Positions 17,690 to 29,954 are shown, counted from the stretch's first letter. The stretch: 64,000 nucleotides of DNA from Ruegeria sp. Ofav3-42 (GCF_022347725.1 NZ_JAKRGB010000001.1:310001-374000); one strand, 5' to 3'. The notes: generated from the letters alone by a model not told the origin. Program-made: numbers and translations.

Positions 17690-17765
17690 TACAATTCTTC
17701 CTTTGCTTTTGACACAATGCTGAATGTATCAAGCACATGTACCGAACATATTAGCTTTGTGTCAA
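17679..17765. promoter_or_regulatory. inverted repeats in the MocR-DUF1127 divergent promoter
   Basis: ATTGTA-TCCAT-TACAAT (17679-17695) overlaps the MocR start codon. Further right, TTGACACAA-N-GCT occurs rightward from 17709 and, on the other strand, leftward from 17765, giving a large dyad centred on ACATGT near 17737. TTGACA is also a perfect -35 hexamer, so the arms may be two facing promoters, with the MocR protein binding over them. Confidence 0.45.
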
Positions 17766-17788
17766 TACAATTTGAAAGGACACCCAAG

Positions 17789-18016
17789 ATGACACGCTCA
17801 ATGCACAACCCCGCCCTCATGCTGCTGAACGATAGCCCCCGGCTGCCGATGATCGCCGCGCTGGCCGTGCGGTTTGCGGCGACTGTCACAAAGTGGGAAC
17901 GACAGCGCCGCAGCAGGATTAACCTGTCACAGTTGGATGATCGTATGTTGAAAGACGTCGGGCTTACCCGTGGTCAAGCCGACCGAGAGATCAAACGCTA
18001 TTTCTGGCAGTATTAA
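17789..18016 (+). CDS. DUF1127 (YjiS-like) small protein
   Basis: 75 aa beginning at ATG 17789 after GAAAGGACACCCAAG. The C-terminal half is the DUF1127 motif: RRSRINLSQLDDRMLKDVGL followed by TRGQADREI. Short DUF1127 proteins in alphaproteobacteria have been linked to RNA metabolism and to phosphate or carbon stress. The residues before it (MIAALAVRFAATVTKWERQ) make an amphipathic helix. It is monocistronic with its own strong terminator. Confidence 0.88.
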   Translation: MTRSMHNPALMLLNDSPRLPMIAALAVRFAATVTKWERQRRSRINLSQLDDRMLKDVGLTRGQADREIKRYFWQY

Positions 18017-18049
18017 CCATTCCCCAGTCCCTATCGGGACCTCTTCCTT

Positions 18050-18076
18050 GGCCGGGTATTTACCCGGCCATTTTTT
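18050..18076. terminator. strong terminator between DUF1127 and thioesterase genes
   Basis: GGCCGGGTA (18050-18058) and TACCCGGCC (18061-18069) form a perfect 9-bp stem with a tiny loop, followed by ATTTTTTA. It serves the rightward gene; the thioesterase stop codon on the other strand lies in the T-run. Confidence 0.92.
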
Positions 18077-18518
18077 ATCCAAATGCCGCGGCGGCAGACC
18101 CCTCGGGTGGCAGAGAATACGTCATCGTGGCACGCGCAACAGGTTTGTCCGAGCCTTCCGTGAACATCAGGACATCGCCTACTGCCAGAGATTTTCCAAG
18201 TTTCAGCAATGTGCATCGGGCGATCATGTCCACTGTGCCTTCTGGCTTGCGCATAAAGTCCATCGAGCAGCCCGTTGTCACGGCCAGCGACTGACGCCCT
18301 TTACGGGCAAGGATCATTGCGTAAACGCTGACATCGGCGAGGCTGAACATCGACGGGCCGGACACCGTTCCCCCAGGTCGCAGGTGTCTATCCTCGACCA
18401 GCAACCGCATTACGATTGAGTTTTCGTCCAAACTGTCCACCGCAAAGTCCCGCTCGACCTGCGGAAATACTTGATGCAGATACTCTGACAGCTGTTCGCG
18501 GTTCAAAACCAACGACAT
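18075..18518 (-). CDS. PaaI-family (hotdog) thioesterase
   Basis: 147-aa single hotdog domain. RPGGTVSGPSMFSLADVSVY is the central-helix motif of PaaI-like thioesterases (Gly-rich turn, then helix with Asp). VTTGCSMDFMRKP forms the following strands and the CoA-side loop. Members hydrolyse short or aromatic acyl-CoA. It is divergent from the crotonase gene with 58 bp between them, so the pair may share a promoter and an acyl-CoA pathway. Confidence 0.85.
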   Translation of the reverse strand: MSLVLNREQLSEYLHQVFPQVERDFAVDSLDENSIVMRLLVEDRHLRPGGTVSGPSMFSLADVSVYAMILARKGRQSLAVTTGCSMDFMRKPEGTVDMIARCTLLKLGKSLAVGDVLMFTEGSDKPVARATMTYSLPPEGSAAAAFG

Positions 18519-18576
18519 ACTTCCCCTCCTCGATTTGCCGCCCTAGAGTTGGCCCGACATCAGATCGGAGGGCAAG

Positions 18577-19362
18577 ATGAGAATTCTGGAACGTAACGAC
18601 ACAGGGGGTGTCGCACGGCTGAAAATGAACGCGCCAGACCGCCTGAACGCCCTGAGCGACGAAATGCTGACGGCGCTGCAGTCTGAATTTGACGCTCTCG
18701 GTGATGACCCGAGTATCCGTGCCGTGATTTTGTCTGGCGAAGGCAAGGCATTTTGTGCGGGGCACGATCTGAAACAGATGACTGCCGGGCGGCAGAGCGA
18801 GGACGGCGGCAAAGCCTATTTTCAGGATCTGTTTGCACGTTGCGCCAAGATGATGTTGTCGATCCAGTCTCTGCCCCAACCGGTGATTGCTCAGGTGCAC
18901 GGGATTGCCACGGCCGCGGGGTGTCAGCTGGTCGCGACCTGCGATCTGGCCATCGCCACTGAGGGTACGCGGTTCGGCGTGAACGGGGTCAATATCGGAT
19001 TGTTCTGTTCGACCCCTATGGTTGCGCTCAGCCGGAACATCCCACGGAAGCAAGCGTTCGAGATGTTGACCACCGGCGACTTCGTTTCTGCGGACCGTGC
19101 CGCCGAACTGGGACTGATCAATCGCGTGGTACCGGAAAATCTGTTAGAGCAAGAAGCAACGGCGCTTGCGGAACAATTGGCAGATAAGCTTGGATCAGCG
19201 GTCAAAATCGGCAAACAAGCATTCTACAAACAGCTCGATATGCCAGTCGAACAGGCTTACGCCTATACCGGAGAGGTAATGGCACAGAATATGATGCATC
19301 GGGATACCGAGGAAGGGATTTCCGCATTTATCGAAAAAAGACCTCCGAATTGGGAGCAATAA
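18577..19362 (+). CDS. ECHDC3-like enoyl-CoA hydratase/isomerase family protein
   Basis: 261-aa crotonase-fold protein. AFCAGHDLKQM is the first oxyanion-hole block. The segment HGIATAAGCQLVATCDLAIA corresponds to crotonase GGGCELA, with the first catalytic Glu replaced by Gln. GVNIGLFCSTPMVALSRNI replaces the PEINLGxxPGxGG block, so the second catalytic Glu is also missing. These substitutions match the ECHDC3 branch, so simple hydratase activity is doubtful. It is monocistronic, divergent from a thioesterase. Confidence 0.88.
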   Translation: MRILERNDTGGVARLKMNAPDRLNALSDEMLTALQSEFDALGDDPSIRAVILSGEGKAFCAGHDLKQMTAGRQSEDGGKAYFQDLFARCAKMMLSIQSLPQPVIAQVHGIATAAGCQLVATCDLAIATEGTRFGVNGVNIGLFCSTPMVALSRNIPRKQAFEMLTTGDFVSADRAAELGLINRVVPENLLEQEATALAEQLADKLGSAVKIGKQAFYKQLDMPVEQAYAYTGEVMAQNMMHRDTEEGISAFIEKRPPNWEQ

Positions 19363-19463
19363 CGCGATTGTCTCGGGAAATTTTAACCACTGTTCGCATT
19401 TTTGGACTTTTCAAAAGGGCGACACTGTGGCAAAGCTGGGACAAGGCTTAGGCCCCAGATACG

Positions 19464-19545
19464 CTTTTGGGTCGCTGTAGGCGGAAGGTCCCTCCAAGCT
19501 GGTTTCTCTCACCAGCGCTGACATTCCCGCTGCGGCGACCCCAAG
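19464..19545. ncRNA. candidate structured RNA or cis element upstream of trmFO
   Basis: GGGTCGC (19469-19475) pairs with GCGACCC (19535-19541), then GCGG (19481-19484) with CCGC (19527-19530), and the apex is GCTGGT (19498-19503) with ACCAGC (19511-19516). Together they form one long interrupted hairpin inside a 263-bp gap with no coding sequence. The shape recalls small regulatory RNAs of the 6S kind, but I cannot assign a family or strand. Confidence 0.35.
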
Positions 19546-19625
19546 TTCCCCTTAAATTGTTGACGATTTGATACGGTGCGCAGCTTGTGTTGCGTTGCGC
19601 CCTGCTCTGCCCTATGTGGCACCTC

Positions 19626-20966
19626 ATGACACAGAAATTGCATATCGTGGGCGGCGGCATGGCAGGGTCCGAGGCGGCCTGGCAAGCAGCTGAAATGGGC
19701 GTGGATGTAGTGATCCACGAAATGCGGCCCAAAGTTGGAACCTTTGCGCACCAGACCGCCAACTTGGCCGAGATGGTGTGCTCGAACTCATTCCGCTCGG
19801 ATGATGACGAACAGAACGCGGTTGGATTGCTGCATTGGGAAATGCGCGCGGCTAACGGATTGATCATGACGACGGCCGATGCGCATCGTCTGCCCGCCGG
19901 GGGCGCGCTGGCTGTGGATCGTGATCCCTTTGCCGAAGCGGTCACCGCGAAACTACACGCCCATCCACGGGTCGAGGTGACCGGCGAGGAAGTCACCGCC
20001 CTGCCCGATGACGGCAATTGGATCATCGCGACCGGTCCGTTGACCTCGGCGTCGCTGGGAGAGTCGATCCGAGCCGAAACCGGTGCCGAGTCTCTGGCCT
20101 TTTTTGATGCGATTGCCCCCATCGTCTATGCCGACAGCATCGACATGAGCAAAGCGTGGATGCAGTCGCGTTATGACAAGGGCGAAACAGAAGAAGAGCG
20201 CACCGCCTACCTGAACTGCCCGATGGATCGAAACCAATACGAGGCGTTCGTCGATGCCCTTCTGGCCGCCGACAAGACCGAGTTCCATGAAGGCGAGACC
20301 GCTGGATATTTTGACGGATGCCTTCCCATTGAGGTGATGTCCGAACGCGGGCGGGAAACGCTGCGCCACGGGCCGATGAAGCCGGTTGGCCTGACCAACC
20401 CGCATCAGCCAGACGTGAAACCTCATGCGGTTGTGCAGCTGCGCCGCGACAATGCGCTTGGAACCCTATTCAACATCGTGGGTTTCCAGACCAAGATGAA
20501 GTACGGCGCGCAAACCGAAGTGTTCCGAATGATCCCCGGTCTCGAAAATGCGAGCTTTGCGCGACTGGGCGGTATTCATCGTAACACGTTTATTAACTCT
20601 CCGACATTGCTTGACGCGCAGATGCGGTTGAAATCAAAACCGAATATCCGGTTCGCCGGTCAGATCACGGGTGTTGAGGGCTATGTCGAAAGTGCTGCCA
20701 TGGGGCTGCTGGCCGGACGTCTGGCCGCAGCTGAGATCCTCGGTCAGACGCTCCCTGAAGTACCGCAAGACAGTGCCATGGGCGCGTTGATCCATCACAT
20801 CACCGGTGGCGCCGAGGCCAAGACGTTTCAGCCGATGAACGTGAACTTTGGCCTTTTCCGTCCTGTCGAAGGGTTGAAAGGCGGTCGGCGCGGCCGAAAA
20901 GACCGCTACAAGGCCTATACTGATCGCGCCAAGGCGGAATGGTCTGATTGGCTCGCGCATTGCTGA
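19626..20966 (+). CDS. trmFO: methylenetetrahydrofolate-tRNA-(uracil-5-)-methyltransferase TrmFO
   Basis: 446-aa folate/FAD-dependent enzyme making m5U54 in the tRNA T-loop. The start at ATG 19626 gives the usual [20 protein letters not shown]-terminus with the FAD-binding GxGxxGSE motif. [13 protein letters not shown] and [14 protein letters not shown] carry the two conserved cysteines (near residues 51 and 211) that are catalytic in characterised homologues. [10 protein letters not shown] near the end is typical. Preceded by a long structured gap. Confidence 0.96.
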   Translation: MTQKLHIVGGGMAGSEAAWQAAEMGVDVVIHEMRPKVGTFAHQTANLAEMVCSNSFRSDDDEQNAVGLLHWEMRAANGLIMTTADAHRLPAGGALAVDRDPFAEAVTAKLHAHPRVEVTGEEVTALPDDGNWIIATGPLTSASLGESIRAETGAESLAFFDAIAPIVYADSIDMSKAWMQSRYDKGETEEERTAYLNCPMDRNQYEAFVDALLAADKTEFHEGETAGYFDGCLPIEVMSERGRETLRHGPMKPVGLTNPHQPDVKPHAVVQLRRDNALGTLFNIVGFQTKMKYGAQTEVFRMIPGLENASFARLGGIHRNTFINSPTLLDAQMRLKSKPNIRFAGQITGVEGYVESAAMGLLAGRLAAAEILGQTLPEVPQDSAMGALIHHITGGAEAKTFQPMNVNFGLFRPVEGLKGGRRGRKDRYKAYTDRAKAEWSDWLAHC

Positions 20967-21003
20967 CTGGACGCACCGCGTCCAACCAGCCTAACATGCG
21001 TAT

Positions 21004-21618
21004 ATGAGCGACAAATATCTCAAGGATGTCTACGGGTTGGAAACGCCCGAGGCCACCCGAGCGCACTATCAGAAATGGGCATCATCCTATGACGCCGAAG
21101 TCGGGTCGCATGGCTATGCCACGCCTGGCCGCGTCGCCGAAGCGCTATGGTCAAAGATGCCTGAACCTCAGACTCCTGTTCTGGACTACGGCTGTGGCAC
21201 TGGATTGTCAGGAATGGCGCTGCACGCGGCTGGATTTCAGGTGATCGACGGGATCGACCCCACATTGAAGATGCTTGAAGAGGCTAAGGCCAAAGGTATC
21301 TACAGAAATCTGACCACGTTTGAGATCACCAATCCGGATCCATTGGAGCAAGGCGCATATAAGGCGATCACCGCGATTGGCGTGATCGGAACCGGTGCGG
21401 CGCCGCCAGAGACCTTCGACCTGTTGATGAATGCGTTGCCCAAGGATGGGTTGCTGGCGTTTTCGTTCAATGATCATACGCTCAACGATCCGTCTTATAC
21501 GAGCCGCCTGAACGATTGGCTGGACATGGGGGCCGCTAGGCTGTTGTTTAAGGAATATGGTCCTCACTTACCAGGGATGGACCTTAAATCAGACGTATAT
21601 GTTGTTGAGAAAACGTGA
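21004..21618 (+). CDS. class I SAM-dependent methyltransferase
   Basis: 204 aa. Motif I is VLDYGCGTGLSGMALHAAG (about residue 60), followed by acidic IDGIDPTLKMLEEAKAKGIY and the post-motif LMNALPKDGLLAFSFNDHTL. The N-terminal YLKDVYGLETPEATRAHYQK resembles the leader of TPR/UbiE-like methyltransferases of this group. Substrate unknown; a small molecule is likely. It overlaps gluQ by 4 bp (GTGA). Confidence 0.85.
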   Translation: MSDKYLKDVYGLETPEATRAHYQKWASSYDAEVGSHGYATPGRVAEALWSKMPEPQTPVLDYGCGTGLSGMALHAAGFQVIDGIDPTLKMLEEAKAKGIYRNLTTFEITNPDPLEQGAYKAITAIGVIGTGAAPPETFDLLMNALPKDGLLAFSFNDHTLNDPSYTSRLNDWLDMGAARLLFKEYGPHLPGMDLKSDVYVVEKT

Positions 21619-22511
21619 CATTTACTACCAGGTTTGCCCCTTCTCCAACGGGCCCTCTTCATCTTGGCCATGCATATTCCGCACTTCTAGCCAGTGATAT
21701 GGCTGCTGAAGAAGGTGGCCAATTCCTGTTGCGGATTGAGGACATAGATCGCTCCAGATGCCGAGAACATTGGGAGGATCAGATCTACGGTGACTTGGGA
21801 TGGTTGGGCTTGGAATGGCCTGTACCGGTAATGCGCCAGTCATTGCGCCTTTCCACGTACGAAGAGGTGTTGAGAGACCTGTGGTTGCGTGGCCTGTTGT
21901 ATCCATGCACGTGCAATCGCCGGGATATCGCCGCCGCAGCCGGTGCGCCGCAGGAAGGTGTGCCCTTGCATGGGCCGGACGGAATTATCTATCCGGGTAC
22001 GTGCCGGGAGGTTTCAGACAGAACCGGACCCATGCCAACTGACACGCCCCTTCGATTGGACATTGCTAAGGCCGCAAGCGCAGTTCCCGAATTGTTCAAG
22101 ATGACCTCTCAACAACTTGCAAACGCAGCTTTTTTCGAGGAAACCGGCACCGGCCCAGAAGGCGAAAGCGGACATATTGCCTTCACAGCCAAAGAGCTTA
22201 GAGAAACCATCGGCGACGTAGTACTGGCACGGCGCGATATGGGGACATCCTACCACCTATCCGTCGTTCTGGACGATGCGGCGCAGAGCGTGACTCATGT
22301 TGTGCGCGGTCAGGACTTGTTTGAGGCAACCCGTATTCATGTGCTGCTTCAAGCGCTTCTTGGCTTGCCGACCCCTATGTACCACCACCACCGGCTAATA
22401 CGCGACGACACAGGAAAACGGCTGGCCAAGCGCGACGACGCGCGGGCTATTGCCAAGTACCGGGCCGAAGGAGTTTCCGCAGGTCAAATCCGCACCATGG
22501 TCGGGCTTTGA
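21615..22511 (+). CDS. gluQ: glutamyl-Q tRNA(Asp) synthetase
   Basis: 298-aa truncated GluRS paralogue that charges Glu onto queuosine of tRNA(Asp) rather than onto tRNA(Glu). The HIGH box is HLGH in RFAPSPTGPLHLGHAYSAL; the KMSKS equivalent is GKRLAKRDDA. Cys residues in YPCTCNRRDI with the later YPGTCR match the zinc site of YadB. The anticodon-binding half of GluRS is absent, as expected. GTG start at 21615, coupled to the methyltransferase. Converges on hisI with 3 bp between stops. Confidence 0.93.
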   Translation: MTFTTRFAPSPTGPLHLGHAYSALLASDMAAEEGGQFLLRIEDIDRSRCREHWEDQIYGDLGWLGLEWPVPVMRQSLRLSTYEEVLRDLWLRGLLYPCTCNRRDIAAAAGAPQEGVPLHGPDGIIYPGTCREVSDRTGPMPTDTPLRLDIAKAASAVPELFKMTSQQLANAAFFEETGTGPEGESGHIAFTAKELRETIGDVVLARRDMGTSYHLSVVLDDAAQSVTHVVRGQDLFEATRIHVLLQALLGLPTPMYHHHRLIRDDTGKRLAKRDDARAIAKYRAEGVSAGQIRTMVGL

Positions 22512-22514
22512 GCC

Positions 22515-22886
22515 CTACTCCATCGGTGACATCAACTCGACTTCCTCACCGTCACGAACGGCAGTGTAGAAACAGGTACGGCGGTTTGTGTGGCATGCTG
22601 CGCCTGTCTGCCGCACCAGGACCAACAAGCAATCCCGGTCACAATCCACACGAAAATCCACCAGCTCCTGAACATGGCCTGACGTTTCACCCTTGATCCA
22701 AAACGACTGCCGCGAGCGCGACCAATAGGTCACCCGGCGGGTTTCCAGCGTTTTTTCAACCGCTTCGGCGTTCATCCAGGCCATCATCAGAACTTCGCCA
22801 GAGGCGTCATCCTGTGCAATGGCGGGAACCAAGCCAGCCTGGTTATACTTCAAGCTCGACGGATCGAATGTGATGGTCTCGGACAT
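22515..22886 (-). CDS. hisI: phosphoribosyl-AMP cyclohydrolase
   Basis: 123-aa histidine-biosynthesis enzyme (third step, PR-AMP to ProFAR). SRQSFWIKGETSGHVQEL and DFRVDCDRDCLLVLV followed by GAACHTNRRTCFY contain the three conserved zinc Cys and the magnesium-site Asp residues. No HisE domain is fused. I start at ATG 22886; upstream ATG 22889 and 22904 are possible. It stands apart from other his genes. Confidence 0.95.
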   Translation of the reverse strand: MSETITFDPSSLKYNQAGLVPAIAQDDASGEVLMMAWMNAEAVEKTLETRRVTYWSRSRQSFWIKGETSGHVQELVDFRVDCDRDCLLVLVRQTGAACHTNRRTCFYTAVRDGEEVELMSPME

Positions 22887-22952
22887 CATAAAAACCTTTT
22901 GCATCCCGGTGGATGCTCACTATGTATGGGGAACACGCAACGAGGGAAAGCC

Positions 22953-23405
22953 ATGTCCGGCGAGAACGACCTGATAAAGCTCTATTCCGGCCGCATACTA
23001 GCGCTTGCCGCTGATATTCCGCATCTGGAGCGGCTGGAAAACCCTGACGCAACCGTGAAAAAGCGGTCGCCATTGTGTGGGTCGACCGTGACGGTGGACG
23101 TCAAGGTTCTGGACGGTCGGGTTGCCGAGTTTGGACAGGATGTAAAAGCCTGCGCGCTGGGTCAGGCGTCCGCTTCGGTTGTTGGTTCTGCCGTGATTGG
23201 TACCACACGCGCGCAAATCGAAACGGCACGGGATCAATTGGCGACCATGCTGAAGAAAGATGGCCCTCCCCCCGATGCCCCGTTCGACGGTCTGGAAGTC
23301 CTCATGCCAGCGCGCGACTACAAAAACCGCCACGCCTCGATTCTACTAGCGCTGGATGCGACTGCCGAGGCGATGGAGCAGGCCGAACAGGCCAATTGCG
23401 CCTGA
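22953..23405 (+). CDS. NifU/IscU N-terminal-like iron-sulfur scaffold homologue
   Basis: 150 aa from ATG 22953. RSPLCGSTVTVDVKVLDGRV and DVKACALGQASASVVGSAVIG match IscU/NifU N-terminal segments, each with a conserved Cys, but the third scaffold Cys and the Lys-Pro-x-x-Cys block are not evident and the C-terminus ends in NCA. It may assist Fe-S or sulfur transfer without being a full scaffold. Divergent from hisI. Confidence 0.8.
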   Translation: MSGENDLIKLYSGRILALAADIPHLERLENPDATVKKRSPLCGSTVTVDVKVLDGRVAEFGQDVKACALGQASASVVGSAVIGTTRAQIETARDQLATMLKKDGPPPDAPFDGLEVLMPARDYKNRHASILLALDATAEAMEQAEQANCA

Positions 23406-23464
23406 ACATGGTAATTCAGTTCAAACCCATCTAACCTCCTGTCCAATCAGGGGGAGTCATTGGT

Positions 23465-24103
23465 TTGAATAATTTACTGGAACACTTCGTCACCCTTTGG
23501 GTAGTCATTGATCCGATTGGCACCATCCCTGTGTTCATCGCAGTGACGGCTGGGCTTGAAGCCGCGGCGCGTCGGAAAACGGCTTTGCTGGCTGCTGCTA
23601 TCAGCGCCGGGGTTTTGTTGTTTTTCCTGGTTTGCGGACAATGGCTGATCGAGGCGCTGGATATCGGACTCAACTCGTTTCAGGTCGCCGGCGGGATCAT
23701 TCTGTTCCTGTTTGCTCTGACGATGATCTTTGGTGAAAGCAAACAAGACATCGAACGTCGTGAAGCCGAAGACGATCAGGAGGACAAGTTTCACCAGCAT
23801 AACCCGGCGATTTTCCCCTTGGCCGTGCCGTCACTTGCCTCTCCCGGTGCGATGCTGGCAGTGGTTATTCTGACGGATAACAGCCGCTACAGCGCCACTG
23901 ATCAGAGCATCACCGCGTTGGTCATGCTATCCGTGATCGCCATTGCCTTTGTTTTGATGCTGCTGGCCGAACCAATCATCCGTCTGATCGGACATTCCGG
24001 CGCGGCGATTATCAGCCGGATCATGGGCATGATCCTTGCTTCAGTCGCAGTGAACTCCGTACTTTCCGCGATGCTGGAAATATTCAAAACCGGTCAATTG
24101 TAA
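23465..24103 (+). CDS. MarC family integral membrane protein
   Basis: 212-aa protein with six predicted TM helices. The N-terminus FVTLWVVIDPIGTIPVFIAV is the family hallmark, repeated in pattern by HNPAIFPLAVPSLASPGAML. The central loop between helices 3 and 4 is charged (SKQDIERREAEDDQEDKFHQ). Function of MarC proteins is unresolved; the old link to multiple antibiotic resistance is not supported. The start is TTG 23465 after GGGGGAG. Confidence 0.9.
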   Translation: MNNLLEHFVTLWVVIDPIGTIPVFIAVTAGLEAAARRKTALLAAAISAGVLLFFLVCGQWLIEALDIGLNSFQVAGGIILFLFALTMIFGESKQDIERREAEDDQEDKFHQHNPAIFPLAVPSLASPGAMLAVVILTDNSRYSATDQSITALVMLSVIAIAFVLMLLAEPIIRLIGHSGAAIISRIMGMILASVAVNSVLSAMLEIFKTGQL

Positions 24104-24109
24104 AAAAAA

Positions 24110-24141
24110 CCGCCGCACCTTCCGGGCGGAAAGGGCGGCGG
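24110..24141 (-). terminator. leftward terminator of the 40-aa peptide unit
   Basis: GCCGCC-rich stem: CCGCCGC (24110-24116) pairs with GCGGCGG (24135-24141), with an inner CCG-rich loop. On the minus strand it is followed at once by eight T. It faces the peptide gene, so that gene is a self-contained unit. It may also stop rightward marC transcripts weakly. Confidence 0.8.
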
Positions 24142-24289
24142 CAGGCATTGCGTTTCTCGCGTGGGACCCGGATATCCGCGCAGGGCCGAGGCATGGCCCC
24201 TTCAAGGGAATTGGGACAGGCAGGTCACCCTTGACTGAAATGGGGATGACAGCGCGGTTTGATCGGCACGAGATCGCAGGCAGAAAGGG

Positions 24290-24412
24290 TCAGAACGCTC
24301 CGGGAAGGTGAAGGGCTACCACCAGCATGACCACCAACGACACAGCACCGGCAGCGTCTTGCAACAGCGTTGCTTGCGAGCGGCTAATGGCAGTCTTGAT
24401 TTGGGTCAGCAT
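24290..24412 (-). CDS. 40-aa single-pass membrane peptide under a LexA-type box
   Basis: Begins at ATG 24412 behind a very good GGAGGTGAGACC ribosome site; longer in-frame starts lack one. Residues 1-20 (TQIKTAISRSQATLLQDA) are a polar, mildly basic N-terminus. Residues 21-37 (AGAVSLVVMLVVALHLP) make one TM segment, ending four residues before the stop. The unit has its own upstream GAAC-N7-GAAC site and its own terminator. SOS-induced inner-membrane division inhibitors such as Caulobacter SidA are of similar size and design, which suggests, but does not prove, a similar role. Confidence 0.75.
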   Translation of the reverse strand: MLTQIKTAISRSQATLLQDAAGAVSLVVMLVVALHLPGAF

Positions 24413-24482
24413 GGTCTCACCTCCGGTCAGGGTTTTAATCCTTTGTTGACCTTTTGTTCTCATATTTCGCCGAGTCGGTAAA

Positions 24483-24517
24483 GAACTTTTTGAGAACATT
24501 TGTGAACTTACGGGAAC
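24483..24517 (-). promoter_or_regulatory. LexA-type operator (GAAC-N7-GAAC) in a four-copy GAAC ladder
   Basis: GAACTTTTTGAGAAC (24483-24497) is an exact alphaproteobacterial LexA box, GTTC-N7-GTTC on the minus strand. Two more GAAC copies follow at 24504 and 24514, so the four are spaced 11, 10 and 10 bp, one helical turn each. It lies 70-105 bp upstream of the peptide start and just downstream of the recG stop. Confidence 0.7.
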
Positions 24518-24524
24518 ACTTTTG

Positions 24525-28784
<4,260 letters not shown>

Positions 28785-28823
28785 TCATGGTCAGGTCCAG
28801 CCGTGCTGTTCAGTGAGTGAGGT

Positions 28824-28847
28824 GGTCGCCCCGGACCTCCGGCGACC
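28824..28847 (-). terminator. stem-loop downstream of ctrA
   Basis: GGTCGCC (28824-28830) pairs with GGCGACC (28841-28847), 16 bp beyond the ctrA stop. There is no U-run, so termination may be partial and ctrA transcripts could enter ligA. Confidence 0.5.
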
Positions 28848-28862
28848 AAGTCTCATCCTGGA

Positions 28863-29579
28863 TCAGGCGCCAACCGCAATACGGCGTTCGTCCATGTTGT
28901 TGCTTTGAGGTTCACGCAGGACGTAGCCCCTGCCCCAAACGGTCTCGATATAATTATCGCCGCCTGTCGCATTGCTGAGTTTCTTGCGCAGTTTACAAAT
29001 AAACACATCAATGATTTTCAGTTCCGGCTCATCCATGCCGCCATAAAGATGGTTTAGGAACATTTCCTTGGTCAGAGTTGTCCCTTTCCGCAGACTTAGC
29101 AATTCCAGCATCTGGTATTCCTTGCCGGTCAGGTGAACAGGCTTGCCTTCAACCTCAACAGTTTTGGCATCCAGGTTCACTGCGACCCGCCCCGTGTGGA
29201 TCACTGATTGCGAGTGACCTTTGGAACGGCGGATAATCGCGTGAATACGGGCGACGAGTTCTTCCCGATGGAAAGGTTTTGTCATGTAGTCGTCAGCGCC
29301 AAAACCGAATCCCTTGATCTTGCTTTCGGTATCATCCGCGCCCGACAAGATCAGGATCGGTGTCTCGACCCGTGCAATACGCAACTGGCGCAGCACTTCA
29401 TGCCCGTTCATGTCCGGCAGGTTCAGGTCCAGGAGGATCAGGTCATAATCGTACAGTTTCGCTAGATCGATGCCTTCCTCGCCAAGATCCGTCGCGTAGA
29501 CGTTGAGGTTGGCGTGCGTCAGCATCAGTTCGATGCTTTTGGACGTGGTGGGATCATCCTCGACAAGAAGTATACGCAT
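28863..29579 (-). CDS. ctrA: cell-cycle response regulator CtrA
   Basis: 238-aa OmpR-class regulator. The receiver has the acidic pocket VEDDPTT and phospho-acceptor Asp51 in [18 protein letters not shown], with the conserved Lys in [11 protein letters not shown]. The winged helix carries [20 protein letters not shown] and [12 protein letters not shown], near-identical to CtrA across alphaproteobacteria. In roseobacters CtrA is phosphorylated through CckA-ChpT and controls motility, gene-transfer agent and quorum-linked traits rather than viability. A candidate CtrA box lies upstream, and sciP is next. Confidence 0.97.
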   Translation of the reverse strand: MRILLVEDDPTTSKSIELMLTHANLNVYATDLGEEGIDLAKLYDYDLILLDLNLPDMNGHEVLRQLRIARVETPILILSGADDTESKIKGFGFGADDYMTKPFHREELVARIHAIIRRSKGHSQSVIHTGRVAVNLDAKTVEVEGKPVHLTGKEYQMLELLSLRKGTTLTKEMFLNHLYGGMDEPELKIIDVFICKLRKKLSNATGGDNYIETVWGRGYVLREPQSNNMDERRIAVGA

Positions 29580-29634
29580 TTACTGCTCCAATTCGGGTCA
29601 ATTACCAATTGAAATTGAACCTGATCAAAAATGG

Positions 29635-29649
29635 TTAACTTGATGTTAC
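29635..29649. promoter_or_regulatory. candidate CtrA box between ctrA and sciP
   Basis: TTAA (29635-29638), seven bases, then TTAC (29646-29649), one change from TTAA-N7-TTAA. On the other strand it reads GTAAC-N6-TTAACCAT, with an intact TTAACC half. It lies in the ctrA promoter region and would allow autoregulation. Confidence 0.45.
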
Positions 29650-29660
29650 CGTTGAATCAT

Positions 29661-29954
29661 TTATTCACTTTCTCCTTTAGGTTGTCGATATTTTTTTAAG
29701 GCCGTGACCTTCAAAGCGTCCATTCCGTGTTCTGCGACCGCGGAAACCCAGGAATTGAACTCTTCATCACTCAGCCCATAGCGCTTTTTGGCGTCCGACA
29801 GGGAAATCAGCCCATAAACAACGCCACGCACCACGATGGCCTTGCGCGAGGCGACCCATCTGCTTGTCTCGGCAGGTGGCAGGTCAGCACGCGATAAAAC
29901 CGTTCCATCCGGCAGGGTTACGGACCTTGGCCCTTCGACTTTGTGCAAATACAT
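29661..29954 (-). CDS. sciP: DUF1153 protein, SciP-type CtrA inhibitor
   Basis: 97 aa from ATG 29954 (MYLHKVEGPRSVTLPDGTV); a longer start is possible but atypical. The DUF1153 helix-turn-helix spans RADLPPAETSRWVASRKAIV through LISLSDAKKRYGLSDEEF. In Caulobacter, SciP binds CtrA and blocks CtrA-dependent transcription. Its position directly upstream of ctrA, in the same direction, supports the same partnership here. Confidence 0.88.
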   Translation of the reverse strand: MYLHKVEGPRSVTLPDGTVLSRADLPPAETSRWVASRKAIVVRGVVYGLISLSDAKKRYGLSDEEFNSWVSAVAEHGMDALKVTALKKYRQPKGESE

